Assembly (NCBI RefSeq): GCF_014656215.1
Contig: NZ_BNBZ01000043.1
Coordinates: forward strand, 1 to 56,092
DNA length: 56,092 nt
Direction: 5' to 3'
DNA from: Streptomyces zaomyceticus
GTDB taxonomy: Bacteria; Actinomycetota; Actinomycetes; Streptomycetales; Streptomycetaceae
Positions 26,510 through 34,627 of this stretch are shown piece after piece. The stretch's first letter is position 1; the number at the start of each line of letters is the position of its first letter. The notes under the pieces are model-generated. The model was not told the DNA's origin, ran no database searches, and worked only from the letters and a program-made list of their open reading frames with translations. Made by a program: the position numbers and the translations under genes.

Positions 26510-26565
26510 CCGTTCCCGGAGCGTTCCCCCTCCGTTCCCGGGCCGTCCCCGCTCCGTTCCCGAGG
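26510..26565 (+). repeat. Exact 22-bp-period tandem repeat after tatC
   Basis: CCGTTCCCG recurs at 26510, 26532 and 26554, an exact 22-bp period, with the intervening bases degenerate (GAGCGTTCCCCCT versus GGCCGTCCCCGCT). No gene is present here. Confidence 0.7.
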
Positions 26566-26627
26566 AGCCGGAGCGAGGCCCTCCACATCCCCTCGATAAA
26601 GATCGCGTCACTGTCACAGGTGGCGGG

Positions 26628-26633
26628 TAGGCT
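26628..26633 (+). promoter_or_regulatory. -10 box TAGGCT upstream of helY
   Basis: TAGGCT lies 10 nt before ATG 26644. The predicted leader is about 4 nt or none, with no Shine-Dalgarno. Confidence 0.5.
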
Positions 26634-26643
26634 CGACAACAAG

Positions 26644-29472
26644 ATGACAGAGGACCTCACACCAGCCCAGGCGTACGCGGCCGCACTTGCCCGCAACGCC
26701 GAGCAGGCCACCGCGCTGGCCCCCTTCCGCGAGATGTACGAGTTCGGTCTGGACCCCTTCCAGATCGAGGCGTGCAAGGCGCTCGAAGCGGGCAAGGGCG
26801 TGCTCGTCGCCGCGCCCACGGGCTCCGGCAAGACCATCGTCGGCGAGTTCGCCGTCCACCTCGCCCTCAGCCAGGGCCGCAAGTGCTTCTACACGACGCC
26901 GATCAAGGCACTGTCGAACCAGAAGTACGCCGACCTCGTCAAGCGGTACGGCGCCGACAAGGTCGGCCTGCTCACCGGTGACAACAGCGTCAACGGCGAT
27001 GCGCCGATCGTGGTCATGACCACCGAAGTCCTCCGCAACATGCTGTACGCGGGCTCCCAGACCCTCTCCGGCCTCGGATACGTGGTCATGGACGAGGTCC
27101 ACTACCTCTCCGACCGCTTCCGCGGCGCCGTCTGGGAGGAAGTGATCATCCACCTCCCCGAGTCGGTCACCCTGGTCTCACTCTCCGCGACCGTGTCCAA
27201 CGCCGAGGAGTTCGGCGACTGGCTCGACACCGTCCGCGGCGACACCGAGGTCATCGTCTCCGAGAGCCGCCCCGTACCCCTCTGGCAGCACGTCCTCGCC
27301 GGACGCCGGATGTACGACCTCTTCGAGGAGGAGACCGACCACGGCGGCCGCGGCGCCTCCCGCCGCGAGCTCAACCCGGACCTCCTCCGCCTCGCCCGCA
27401 CCGAGAACACGCGCACGTACAACCCCCGCGACCGGCGCCGCGGCAAGATGGTCCGCGAGGCCGACCGCGAGCGCGAGCGCCGCCAGCGCTCCCGCATCTG
27501 GACCCCCGGCCGCCCCGAGGTCATCGAGCGCCTCGACGCCGAAGGGCTCCTGCCCGCCATCACCTTCATCTTCAGCCGCGCCGGCTGCGAAGCCGCCGTA
27601 CAGCAGTGCCTCTACGCGGGACTCCGCCTCAACGACGACGAGGGACGCCGACGCGTCCGCGAGATCGTCGAGGAGCGCACCGCCGCCATCCCCGACGAGG
27701 ACCTCCACGTCCTCGGCTACTACGAATGGCTCGAAGCACTGGAGCGGGGCATCGCCGCCCACCACGCCGGCATGCTCCCCACCTTCAAGGAAGTCGTCGA
27801 GGACCTCTTCGTCCGAGGCCTCGTCAAGGCCGTCTTCGCCACCGAGACGCTCGCCCTCGGCATCAACATGCCCGCGCGCACCGTCATCCTCGAAAAGCTC
27901 GTCAAGTGGAACGGCGAGCAGCACGCCGACATCACCCCCGGCGAATACACCCAGCTCACCGGCCGCGCCGGCCGCCGCGGCATCGACGTCGAGGGCCACG
28001 CCGTCGTCCTCTGGCAGCGCGGCCTCGACCCCGAGCACCTCGCCGGCCTCGCGGGCACCCGCACCTACCCCCTGCGCTCCAGCTTCAAGCCCTCGTACAA
28101 CATGGCGGTCAACCTCGTCGACCAGTTCGGCCGACACCGCTCCCGCGAACTCCTCGAAACCTCCTTCGCCCAGTTCCAGGCCGACCGCTCCGTCGTCGGC
28201 ATCTCCCGGCAGGTGCAGAAGAACGAGGAAGGGATCCAGGGCTACCGCGAGGGCATGACCTGCCACCTCGGAGACTTCGAGGAGTACGCGCGGCTCCGCC
28301 GCGACCTCAAGGACCGCGAGACGGAACTGGCCCGGCAGGGCGCCGCCCAGCGCCGCGCCCAGGCAGCCGGCTCCCTGGAGAAGCTCAAGCCCGGCGACAT
28401 CATCCACGTGCCCACCGGCAAGTTCGCCGGACTCGCCCTCGTCCTCGACCCCGGCATCCCGGCAGGCCGCACCAACGGGCACCGCGGCTTCGAGCACCAC
28501 GACGGCCCCCGCCCCCTCGTCCTCACCGCCGAACGACAGGTCAAGAGGCTCGCCTCCATCGACTTCCCCGTCCCGGTCGAGGCACTGGAGCGCATGAGGA
28601 TCCCCAAGTCCTTCAACCCGCGCTCCCCGCAGTCCCGCCGCGACCTCGCCTCCGCACTCCGGAGCAAGGCCGGACACATCCACCCCGAGCGCCACCACAA
28701 GCAGCGCGCCGCGGCCGCCGACGACCGCCAGATCGCCAGGCTGCGCACCGAGATCCGCGCCCACCCCTGCCACGGCTGCGACGAGCGCGAGGACCACGCC
28801 CGCTGGGCCGAGCGCTACCACCGACTCCAGCGCGACACCCAGCAGCTGGAACGGCGCATCGAAGGCCGCACCAACACCATCGCCCGCACCTTCGACCGGA
28901 TCGTCGCGCTCCTCACCGAGCTCGACTACCTCCGCGGCAACGAGGTCACGGAGAACGGCAAGCGACTCGCCCGCCTCTACGGCGAACTCGACCTGCTGGC
29001 CAGCGAATGCCTCCGCGACCGCGTCTGGGAAGGCCTCACCCCGGCCGAACTGGCCGCCTGCGTCTCCGCGTTGGTGTTCGAGGCGCGTCAGTCCGACGAC
29101 GCCGTCGCGCCCAAGCTGCCCACCGGCAACGCCAAGGCCGCACTCGGCGAGATGGTCAGGATCTGGGGCAGGCTCGACGCCCTCGAAGAGGAATTCAAGA
29201 TCAACCAGGCCGAAGGTGTCGGCCAGCGCGAACCCGACCTCGGCTTCGCCTGGGCCGCCTACCAGTGGGCCTCCGACAAGAGCCTCGACGAGGTGCTGCG
29301 CGAGGCCGAGATGCCCGCCGGAGACTTCGTCCGCTGGTGCAAGCAGGTCATCGACGTCCTCGGACAGATCTCGGCGGCCGCGCCCAAGGAGAACAGCACC
29401 GTCGCCAAGAACGCCCGCAAGGCCGTGGACGCCCTCCTGAGGGGCGTCGTCGCCTACAGCTCGGTGGGCTGA
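26644..29472 (+). CDS. helY: Ski2-like DEAD/DEAH-box RNA helicase HelY
   Basis: A 942-residue superfamily 2 helicase. Walker A is APTGSGKT (~residue 60), the DExH box is VMDEVHYLSD, motif III LSATVSN, motif V TETLALGINMPART and motif VI QLTGRAGRRGID. The C-terminal ~400 residues hold the DSHCT-like helical domain of Ski2/Mtr4 proteins and a CHGC-type cysteine pair (HPCHGCDEREDH). It is orthologous in layout to mycobacterial HelY (Rv2092c), also found near tatAC and pafBC. A role in RNA turnover or structure remodelling is inferred from the family. ATG 26644 has no ribosome site; ATG 26620 upstream precedes the -10 box. Confidence 0.93.
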   Translation: MTEDLTPAQAYAAALARNAEQATALAPFREMYEFGLDPFQIEACKALEAGKGVLVAAPTGSGKTIVGEFAVHLALSQGRKCFYTTPIKALSNQKYADLVKRYGADKVGLLTGDNSVNGDAPIVVMTTEVLRNMLYAGSQTLSGLGYVVMDEVHYLSDRFRGAVWEEVIIHLPESVTLVSLSATVSNAEEFGDWLDTVRGDTEVIVSESRPVPLWQHVLAGRRMYDLFEEETDHGGRGASRRELNPDLLRLARTENTRTYNPRDRRRGKMVREADRERERRQRSRIWTPGRPEVIERLDAEGLLPAITFIFSRAGCEAAVQQCLYAGLRLNDDEGRRRVREIVEERTAAIPDEDLHVLGYYEWLEALERGIAAHHAGMLPTFKEVVEDLFVRGLVKAVFATETLALGINMPARTVILEKLVKWNGEQHADITPGEYTQLTGRAGRRGIDVEGHAVVLWQRGLDPEHLAGLAGTRTYPLRSSFKPSYNMAVNLVDQFGRHRSRELLETSFAQFQADRSVVGISRQVQKNEEGIQGYREGMTCHLGDFEEYARLRRDLKDRETELARQGAAQRRAQAAGSLEKLKPGDIIHVPTGKFAGLALVLDPGIPAGRTNGHRGFEHHDGPRPLVLTAERQVKRLASIDFPVPVEALERMRIPKSFNPRSPQSRRDLASALRSKAGHIHPERHHKQRAAAADDRQIARLRTEIRAHPCHGCDEREDHARWAERYHRLQRDTQQLERRIEGRTNTIARTFDRIVALLTELDYLRGNEVTENGKRLARLYGELDLLASECLRDRVWEGLTPAELAACVSALVFEARQSDDAVAPKLPTGNAKAALGEMVRIWGRLDALEEEFKINQAEGVGQREPDLGFAWAAYQWASDKSLDEVLREAEMPAGDFVRWCKQVIDVLGQISAAAPKENSTVAKNARKAVDALLRGVVAYSSVG

Positions 29473-29497
29473 CGGCCCTCCCTCTCCCCGTACCGGA

Positions 29498-29533
29498 CCG
29501 GGTGCCCGTGGCGTGATCGCCACGGGCACCCGG
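29498..29533 (+). terminator. Terminator after helY
   Basis: A perfect 16-bp stem (CCGGGTGCCCGTGGCG at 29498-29513 with its complement at 29518-29533) with a TGAT loop, followed by CCATTTCGT. Confidence 0.86.
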
Positions 29534-29654
29534 CCATTTCGTACGTTCCGCTTGGCGTTGTCCACAGGTCGTCGTCCACAGGGGTGGCGCCGGCCGGGCC
29601 CTTCCGATTGCATGGACTCACAAGCAGGGAAGGCCAGTTGGGGAGGGGACGTCC

Positions 29655-31073
29655 ATGACCACGCAAGCCGGTCATCCGCACGCCGGGACGCACGGCGAGG
29701 AGCAGCCCACAGAGCCGCGGGCAGCGGCTCCGGCGGCTCCGGTCGTCGTCGAAGGGCCACGAGGCGTGCCCCTCCTCGGCAGCCTCCCCGCCTTCGGCAA
29801 GAACCCCCTCGCCTTCTTCGAACAGCTCAGGGACCGCGGCGACATCGTCCGCTGGCGCTTCGGCCGCAAACCCTCCCTCTTCATCGCCCACCCCGACACC
29901 GTCGGCGAACTCCTCACCGAGGTCGAGCGCACCTTCGACCAACCCGACCTCGGCATCGCCTTCCGCACCCTCCTCGGCAACGGCGTCATCGTCTCCAAGG
30001 GAGCCGACTGGCGCCGCAAGCGCTCCCTGGTACAGCCCTCCGTCCGGCCGAAGCAGGTCCGCTCCTACGCGGCGACCATGAGCGAATGCGCCGTCGCCCT
30101 CGCCGACCGGTGGACCGACGGACAAGCCATCGACATCAAGAAGGAGATGGCCGCCCTCACCCAACTCGTCGCGGTCCGCACCATCTTCGGAGTCGACACC
30201 GCCGCTGACGCCGAAGCGATCGGCCGGGCGATGGACGTCGCCCAGAAGGAGATCGGCGCCGAGTTCAGCGGCATCGGAGCCGTCCTGCCCGACTGGCTGC
30301 CCACCCCCGGACGCACCCGCATCAAGCGCGCCACCGCCGTCATCGACGCCGAGGTCTCCCGCGTCGTCTCCCGCCACCGAGACGGCGACACCGAACGCCC
30401 CGACCTCCTCAGCCGCCTCCTCGCCGCCCGGGACGAGACCGGCGCCCCCCTCTCCGACCAGGAGATACGCGACGAGACCGTCACCCTCTACATCGGCGGC
30501 CACGAGACCACGAGCTCCACACTCGTCTGGGCCTGGTACCTGCTCTCCCGCAACCACCGGGTCCGCGACGCCCTCACGGAGGAGCTCGACCGCGTCCTCG
30601 CCGACCACGAGCCCGGCTACGACGACTACGCCTCTCTCACCTACACCCAGGCCGTCATCAAGGAGACCCTGCGCCTCTACCCCACGATCTGGCTGATCAC
30701 CGGCCTCGCCAAGGAAGGTGCCACCCTCGGCGGCACGGCCGTCCCCGCCGGCACCCGCGTCTGGTCCAGCCAATGGGCCACCCACCGCGACCCCCGCTGG
30801 TACGGCGACGCCGAAGCCTTCCGACCCGAACGCTGGATCGCGCGGGACGGCGAACCCGCCGAGGACATACCCGAATACGCCTGGTTCCCCTTCGGCGGCG
30901 GCCCCCGCGTCTGCCTCGGCACCCGCTTCGCCCTCGTGGAGGCCGTCCTGATCCTCGCGGTCCTCGCCCGCCGCTACCACCTCGACCTCACCACCGACGA
31001 GATCCTCCCCGTCCCGAGCCTCACCCTCCAACCGGACCGCGACGTCCTGGCCACGGTCCGCGCGAGGGGCTGA
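29655..31073 (+). CDS. Cytochrome P450 monooxygenase
   Basis: A 472-residue haem enzyme. The haem-ligand cysteine is Cys420 in FPFGGGPRVCLGTRFAL. The oxygen-activating I-helix is GGHETTSS (281-288), the K-helix ETLR is at 337-340 and the PERW motif follows at 391-394. The FGGGPRxCxG form and the ~30-residue proline-rich N-terminus are closer to the CYP102/CYP4-like branch than to the common CYP105/107 types. ATG 29655 has GGAGGGGA upstream. No ferredoxin is adjacent; the nearest one in the window is at 10.4 kb. The substrate is unknown. Confidence 0.93.
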   Translation: MTTQAGHPHAGTHGEEQPTEPRAAAPAAPVVVEGPRGVPLLGSLPAFGKNPLAFFEQLRDRGDIVRWRFGRKPSLFIAHPDTVGELLTEVERTFDQPDLGIAFRTLLGNGVIVSKGADWRRKRSLVQPSVRPKQVRSYAATMSECAVALADRWTDGQAIDIKKEMAALTQLVAVRTIFGVDTAADAEAIGRAMDVAQKEIGAEFSGIGAVLPDWLPTPGRTRIKRATAVIDAEVSRVVSRHRDGDTERPDLLSRLLAARDETGAPLSDQEIRDETVTLYIGGHETTSSTLVWAWYLLSRNHRVRDALTEELDRVLADHEPGYDDYASLTYTQAVIKETLRLYPTIWLITGLAKEGATLGGTAVPAGTRVWSSQWATHRDPRWYGDAEAFRPERWIARDGEPAEDIPEYAWFPFGGGPRVCLGTRFALVEAVLILAVLARRYHLDLTTDEILPVPSLTLQPDRDVLATVRARG

Positions 31074-31110
31074 GGGCCGGGCCAAGAGACTGCGGACCGC
31101 GCGGGCGAAG

Positions 31111-31155
31111 CCCCGAAAGCGGGGAAGGCGCGGCCGTGTGCCGGGAGGCCGCGCC
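31111..31155. terminator. Terminator pair between convergent genes
   Basis: Two hairpins lie here: CCCCG-AAAG-CGGGG at 31111-31124, and GGCGCGGCC (31127-31135) with its complement at 31147-31155. They sit between the P450 gene and the convergent ADP-ribosylglycohydrolase gene. Confidence 0.65.
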
Positions 31156-31160
31156 AGGGA

Positions 31161-32096
31161 TCAGGCAGCCGGTCCCGAAGCCAAAGCCGTCGCCAACTCC
31201 CTGAGATCGTCGGCGCGCAGGACCCGGTCGCCGAATCCCGGCAGTGGGACATGCAAGGAGGACGTCCAACGGGGCGGGACCGCCCCCGCCCCGTACACGG
31301 CGCCCGCGAGCATGCCCGTCACGGCCGCCACGGTGTCCGTGTCCCCGCCCAGGTCCACGGCCGCGGCGAGGGCCTCCTCGAAGGAACCGGTGGTGCGCAG
31401 CGCCCAGACCGCCGAACCGAGACAGGGCCAGACCGCACCGTTGAACTCGGTCGCATCGTCCGGATGCCAGCCGGGCGCGAGGACCGTCGACCAGCGCTCC
31501 CGGTGCGCCGCGTCGACCTCGGCGAGCGTCGCGGGCACGGCGGCGACCGGATCCTCGCCGAGAAGCGCGACCCGGATCAGTTCGTGGAGGATCGCCGTAC
31601 CCTCCCAGGCCGCGCCGTCGCCGTGGGTGAGGCCGCTGATCCGGCGGGCGGCGTCCATCGTCTCCACCCGTCCCCGGGCGGCGAAGTACACGGCGGAGGT
31701 GGAGGCGCGCATCAGCGAACCGTTTCCCGCGGCCCGGCCGTTGACCTGGAAGTGCAGTGCGGCGGCCAGGTCCCAGGGGTCACCGCCGAGCAGGACCTGC
31801 TCGGTCTGGAGACCGATGTCCTTGGGGTCGGCCGCCGCCCAGCGACGGAAGCGGTCGAAGAGGTCCGGCAGGTCGACGCCGCCCCGTTCGAGGAGCGATT
31901 CCCCGACCAGGACGGCCATCTGGGTGTCGTCCGTCGCCTCGCCCGGATCCCAGCCGCCGCCTCCGCACAGCTCCCCGACTCCGTCGGGGAAGCGCTCCCG
32001 GAACGCTCCCGGAAGCCCGAACTCGAAGGGGGCGCCCAGTGCGTCGCCCGCGGCTGAGCCGAGGACGGCGCCCACGGACCGGTCGATGTCTGGCAT
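31161..32096 (-). CDS. ADP-ribosylglycohydrolase family protein (DraG/ARH type)
   Basis: A 311-residue cytoplasmic hydrolase with the binuclear metal site of the DraG/ARH family: GSAAGDALGAPFEF near residue 13, ATDDTQM (Asp56, Asp57, Thr58), an NGSLMR loop in the middle and GGDTDTVAAVTGML toward the C-terminus. Such enzymes remove ADP-ribose from modified proteins or nucleic acids, or cleave related conjugates. The start ATG 32096 is preceded by TACGCT and 6 nt with no ribosome site, so it is probably leaderless. The neighbouring genes offer no clear substrate clue. Confidence 0.9.
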   Translation of the reverse strand: MPDIDRSVGAVLGSAAGDALGAPFEFGLPGAFRERFPDGVGELCGGGGWDPGEATDDTQMAVLVGESLLERGGVDLPDLFDRFRRWAAADPKDIGLQTEQVLLGGDPWDLAAALHFQVNGRAAGNGSLMRASTSAVYFAARGRVETMDAARRISGLTHGDGAAWEGTAILHELIRVALLGEDPVAAVPATLAEVDAAHRERWSTVLAPGWHPDDATEFNGAVWPCLGSAVWALRTTGSFEEALAAAVDLGGDTDTVAAVTGMLAGAVYGAGAVPPRWTSSLHVPLPGFGDRVLRADDLRELATALASGPAA

Positions 32097-32100
32097 CCGG

Positions 32101-32553
32101 TCAGCGTAGAGCCGGCTCATGCGGCCGTGCCGGCGCCCGGGATGTCCGGACCGCACGGACCACCAGGAACAGGGGCAGCCCGATGGGGGAGAGAAGGATC
32201 GTCAGGAGGAGCAGAGGAGCCATCAGAAGGGGTGACACGGAGAGGCGACGGGCCTCTCGGTACATCCACTGGCCCAACAGCAGGTCCCAGGCGAGGATCT
32301 GGGCCCAGATCGCCCCGGCTCCGTTCGGGAGCCGCACCAGCTCGCGGAAGGTGTCGATGTCGGGGCTGCTGACCGCGGTCCAGAGCTCGGGCAGGACCGG
32401 CGCGGCCAGGACGGCCCACAGGGCCAGGAGCGGCAGCACGGTCAGGGGTGAGGCCGCGACGCGTTCGGTGAACCGCCAGGCCGGCGCGAAGATCATCAGC
32501 AGCCAGACGGGCGCTGCCAGGAAGAACGCCAGCTCGAAGAGGAATCCCGTCAT
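32101..32553 (-). CDS. ABA4-like (DUF4281) membrane protein
   Basis: A 150-residue protein with four hydrophobic helices: residues 3-23, 36-55, a middle pair near AQILAWDLLLGQWMY, and MAPLLLLTILLSPIGLPLFLVV. The core motif LGQWMYREA matches the ABA4-like family; in plants ABA4 is needed for neoxanthin synthesis, while the bacterial role is unknown. Its ATG overlaps the stop of the upstream membrane gene (ATGA), so the two are translationally coupled. The operon is under the divergent MerR control region. Confidence 0.75.
   Translation of the reverse strand: MTGFLFELAFFLAAPVWLLMIFAPAWRFTERVAASPLTVLPLLALWAVLAAPVLPELWTAVSSPDIDTFRELVRLPNGAGAIWAQILAWDLLLGQWMYREARRLSVSPLLMAPLLLLTILLSPIGLPLFLVVRAVRTSRAPARPHEPALR
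32103..32108 (-). promoter_or_regulatory. -10 box TACGCT (leaderless start)
   Basis: On the minus strand TACGCT is followed by GACCGG (6 nt) and then ATG 32096. The box overlaps the last bases of the upstream ABA4-like gene (stop at 32101), so this promoter is inside that gene. Confidence 0.58.
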
Positions 32554-33596
32554 GACGTGAGCTCCTCGGAGGGGGGAGCCGTGGGGGCGGGGGAGGGAGG
32601 GGAGGGGGAGGGGGAGGGGGAGGGGGAGGGGGAGGCCCCCCGGAGGGAGAGCGCCGCGGCCGCGCCGCCGAGCAGCACGATCGCCCCCGCGCCGGCCAGC
32701 GTCGCTCCGTCCGGGGCGAGCAGGGCCTGGCCGCGCAGTGCCTGCCAGGTCAGCAGGACGAAGGTCGCGGCATAGGCGGCCGAGGCGGTGAGGGTGAGCC
32801 GGAGGCGTACCCGTTCGTCCGCGAATCGCGCGAAGCGCGGGGCGAGGGAGGCCATGACAAGGAGCAGCAGCGGGAGCAGTTGGAGTGCGTGCATGCCGAA
32901 GAAGTGAGGGATGCGCAGGTCGCCGCCGTTGCTTGCCCAGCCGGTCAGTGGCATCGACGGGCCGCCGTCCGGTACCCCGACGGCGTGGGCGCCCGCGATC
33001 GGCGGGTTGTCGACCGCCAGTTGTTCGGGGGTCGGAGGGACCATCTGGAAGCCCACGGCGGCGCCCGCGAGGGCGATCAGCGAGGACAGCCGGACGGCCC
33101 AGGCCATGGCCCGGTCGAGGATACGGGCGCGCAGCAGGAGGACGGCGATGACCAGGGCGCCCAGCCAGAGCACGACGACCGTGCCGCCCATGATCTGGAA
33201 GACGGCGTTGTCGAAGGGGGTCGCCTGGTTGAAGTGGCTCTGCTTGCCGCGGATCACCTGGAGGACGATGAGGATCATTTCGCCGGCACTGGCGACGGTG
33301 ACCACGGTTCCGGCCCACCAGCCGACGCGGCGGCCTCGCGGCAGTAACGAGAGCATCCAGGCCAGCGACAGGGCGTACGCGACGAACGAGACCGAGAACT
33401 TGAAGGGCTTGGTCCAGATCGGCACGCCGACCAGGACCCGGTCGTCGGTGAGGATGCCGACGGCGGAGACCAGGGCGAGAGCGCCCATGGAGGTGGCGAA
33501 CCAGAGCAGTGGCCGGTGGAGCCGGTCGGCCGGCCGGGTGCCCGAATGACCGAGTGGGTCACCGAGCGGGTCACCGGGTGGTTTCAGTGCGGACAT
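32550..33596 (-). CDS. Polytopic membrane protein with Ser-Pro repeat tail
   Basis: A 348-residue integral membrane protein with about eight to nine hydrophobic helices and conserved-looking loops (FKFSVSFVAYALSLAWML, HFFGMHALQLLPLL). The histidines in the HFFGMHALQ helix could bind haem or metal, but this is a guess. The C-terminus is a low-complexity Ser-Pro tail encoded by hexanucleotide repeats. ATG 33596 has a GGGGGGAT site. It is the first gene of a coupled pair with the ABA4-like gene and is divergent from the MerR gene. The function is unknown. Confidence 0.8.
   Translation of the reverse strand: MSALKPPGDPLGDPLGHSGTRPADRLHRPLLWFATSMGALALVSAVGILTDDRVLVGVPIWTKPFKFSVSFVAYALSLAWMLSLLPRGRRVGWWAGTVVTVASAGEMILIVLQVIRGKQSHFNQATPFDNAVFQIMGGTVVVLWLGALVIAVLLLRARILDRAMAWAVRLSSLIALAGAAVGFQMVPPTPEQLAVDNPPIAGAHAVGVPDGGPSMPLTGWASNGGDLRIPHFFGMHALQLLPLLLLVMASLAPRFARFADERVRLRLTLTASAAYAATFVLLTWQALRGQALLAPDGATLAGAGAIVLLGGAAAALSLRGASPSPSPSPSPSPPSPAPTAPPSEELTS
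32584..32635 (+). repeat. Hexanucleotide AGGGGG tandem repeat inside a gene
   Basis: About six consecutive GGGGGA-type units encode the repeating Ser-Pro tail of the minus-strand membrane protein. The plus-strand G-runs, six or more tracts of five Gs one base apart, could form G-quadruplexes. Unit loss or gain keeps the reading frame. Confidence 0.85.
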
Positions 33597-33620
33597 ACGG
33601 ATCCCCCCGTGGAAAGTATG

Positions 33621-33664
33621 GATAGTGGGACTCTCCACTATCTGATAGCGCCACTATCTATGAT
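33621..33664. promoter_or_regulatory. Probable MerR operator with four GATAG(TGG) half-sites
   Basis: GATAGTGG at 33621-33628 and CCACTATC at 33635-33642 form an inverted repeat. CCACTATC recurs 16 bp later at 33651-33658, and GATAG recurs at 33644-33648. TATGAT at 33659-33664 is a good -10 toward the MerR gene. The cluster lies midway between two divergent genes and is much richer in A+T than its flanks. It is the likely binding region of the adjacent MerR protein for both promoters. Confidence 0.75.
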
Positions 33665-33714
33665 GGGGGTGTCGTTCGGCAAGGCCGAAGCAGGACCAGG
33701 AAGGTGAACACGCT

Positions 33715-34347
33715 TTGCGCATCGGAGAGTTGAGTCGCAGGACCGGGGTGTCCGTGCCGACGATCAAGTTCTATGTACGGGAAGGACTGCTCCCGGCCGG
33801 AGAACTGACGAGCCCGAACCAGGCCTCGTACGGGGAGGCGCATGTCCAGCGCCTCCGCCTCGTCCGGGCGCTCCTCGACGTGGGCGGTCTGTCGGTCGCG
33901 AGCATCCGTGAGGTGATCGTGGCGGTGGACGACCCCGAGCGGTCGGTGCACAAGCTGCTGGGCACGGTGGCCGGCGGACTGGTGCCGAGCTACGGCCGGG
34001 AGCCGGGTGACGGGATCGAGGAGGCGCGGAAGCAGGTCGCCGCGCTGATCACCTCACGTGGCTGGCGCGCGAATCCGGGCAGTCCGGCCGCGGAGGCGCT
34101 GGCGGTGGCCCTCGCGGCTCTCGAAGAGGCCGGTCACGGGGCGTTCACCGAGGTCCTCGGCGCCTACGCGGACGCGGCGGAGGCGGTGGCGCGGGCCGAT
34201 CTGGGATACGTGGCGCACAACGTGGCGCGCGAGCAGCTCGTGGAGAGCGTGGTCGTCGGCACGGTCGTCGGCGACGCGATCTTCTCGGCGCTGCGGCGCC
34301 TGGCCCAGACGGACGCCTCGGACCGCATGTTCGGCGAGGCGACGTAG
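33715..34347 (+). CDS. MerR-family transcriptional regulator
   Basis: A 210-residue regulator with the classic MerR winged-helix start MRIGELSRRTGVSVPTIKFYVREGLLPAGE (residues 1-30), a second wing to ~70, a short dimer helix and a ~130-residue C-terminal helical domain with no metal-binding cysteines. The start is TTG 33715 with AGGAAGG ten bases upstream; no in-frame ATG or GTG gives the conserved N-terminus. It is divergent from the membrane-protein operon across the GATAGTGG sites, so it probably controls that operon and itself. The effector is unknown. Confidence 0.9.
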   Translation: MRIGELSRRTGVSVPTIKFYVREGLLPAGELTSPNQASYGEAHVQRLRLVRALLDVGGLSVASIREVIVAVDDPERSVHKLLGTVAGGLVPSYGREPGDGIEEARKQVAALITSRGWRANPGSPAAEALAVALAALEEAGHGAFTEVLGAYADAAEAVARADLGYVAHNVAREQLVESVVVGTVVGDAIFSALRRLAQTDASDRMFGEAT

Positions 34348-34404
34348 CGGAGGGGCAGGGCTCGGGAAGAAGGGGTGGAGCCCTGACGGGGGAGGGCGCG
34401 AACC

Positions 34405-34560
34405 TCTGAGGGGAGGCTCTTGCGGCCGTGGCTCGGGGGCCTGGGGCCCTGGCGGCCGCGGCTCCGGAGCCGTGAGGGGAGACCCCTGGCGGCCGTGGCT
34501 GCGGAGCCCCGACGGGAGCCCCTGGCGGGCGCGGTGGCTGAGCCCCGGCGGGGAAGTGGT
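34405..34560 (+). repeat. About four degenerate ~35-bp tandem units after the MerR gene
   Basis: Units share CCCCTGGCGGCCGTGGCTNCGGAGCC-like cores starting near 34408, 34438, 34473 and 34512. No gene is supported in this 280-bp gap. Confidence 0.6.
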
Positions 34561-34595
34561 GGTGCTCCGGCGGGGAGGGGCGGCCCCGCGGAAGG

Positions 34596-34621
34596 GGGCC
34601 CGGGGGTGTGCCCCCGGGCCC
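34596..34621. terminator. Terminator between the MerR and siderophore-interacting genes
   Basis: A perfect 11-bp stem GGGCCCGGGGG (34596-34606) with its complement at 34611-34621 and a TGTG loop, between convergent genes. Confidence 0.75.
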
Positions 34622-34627
34622 GGTGCC

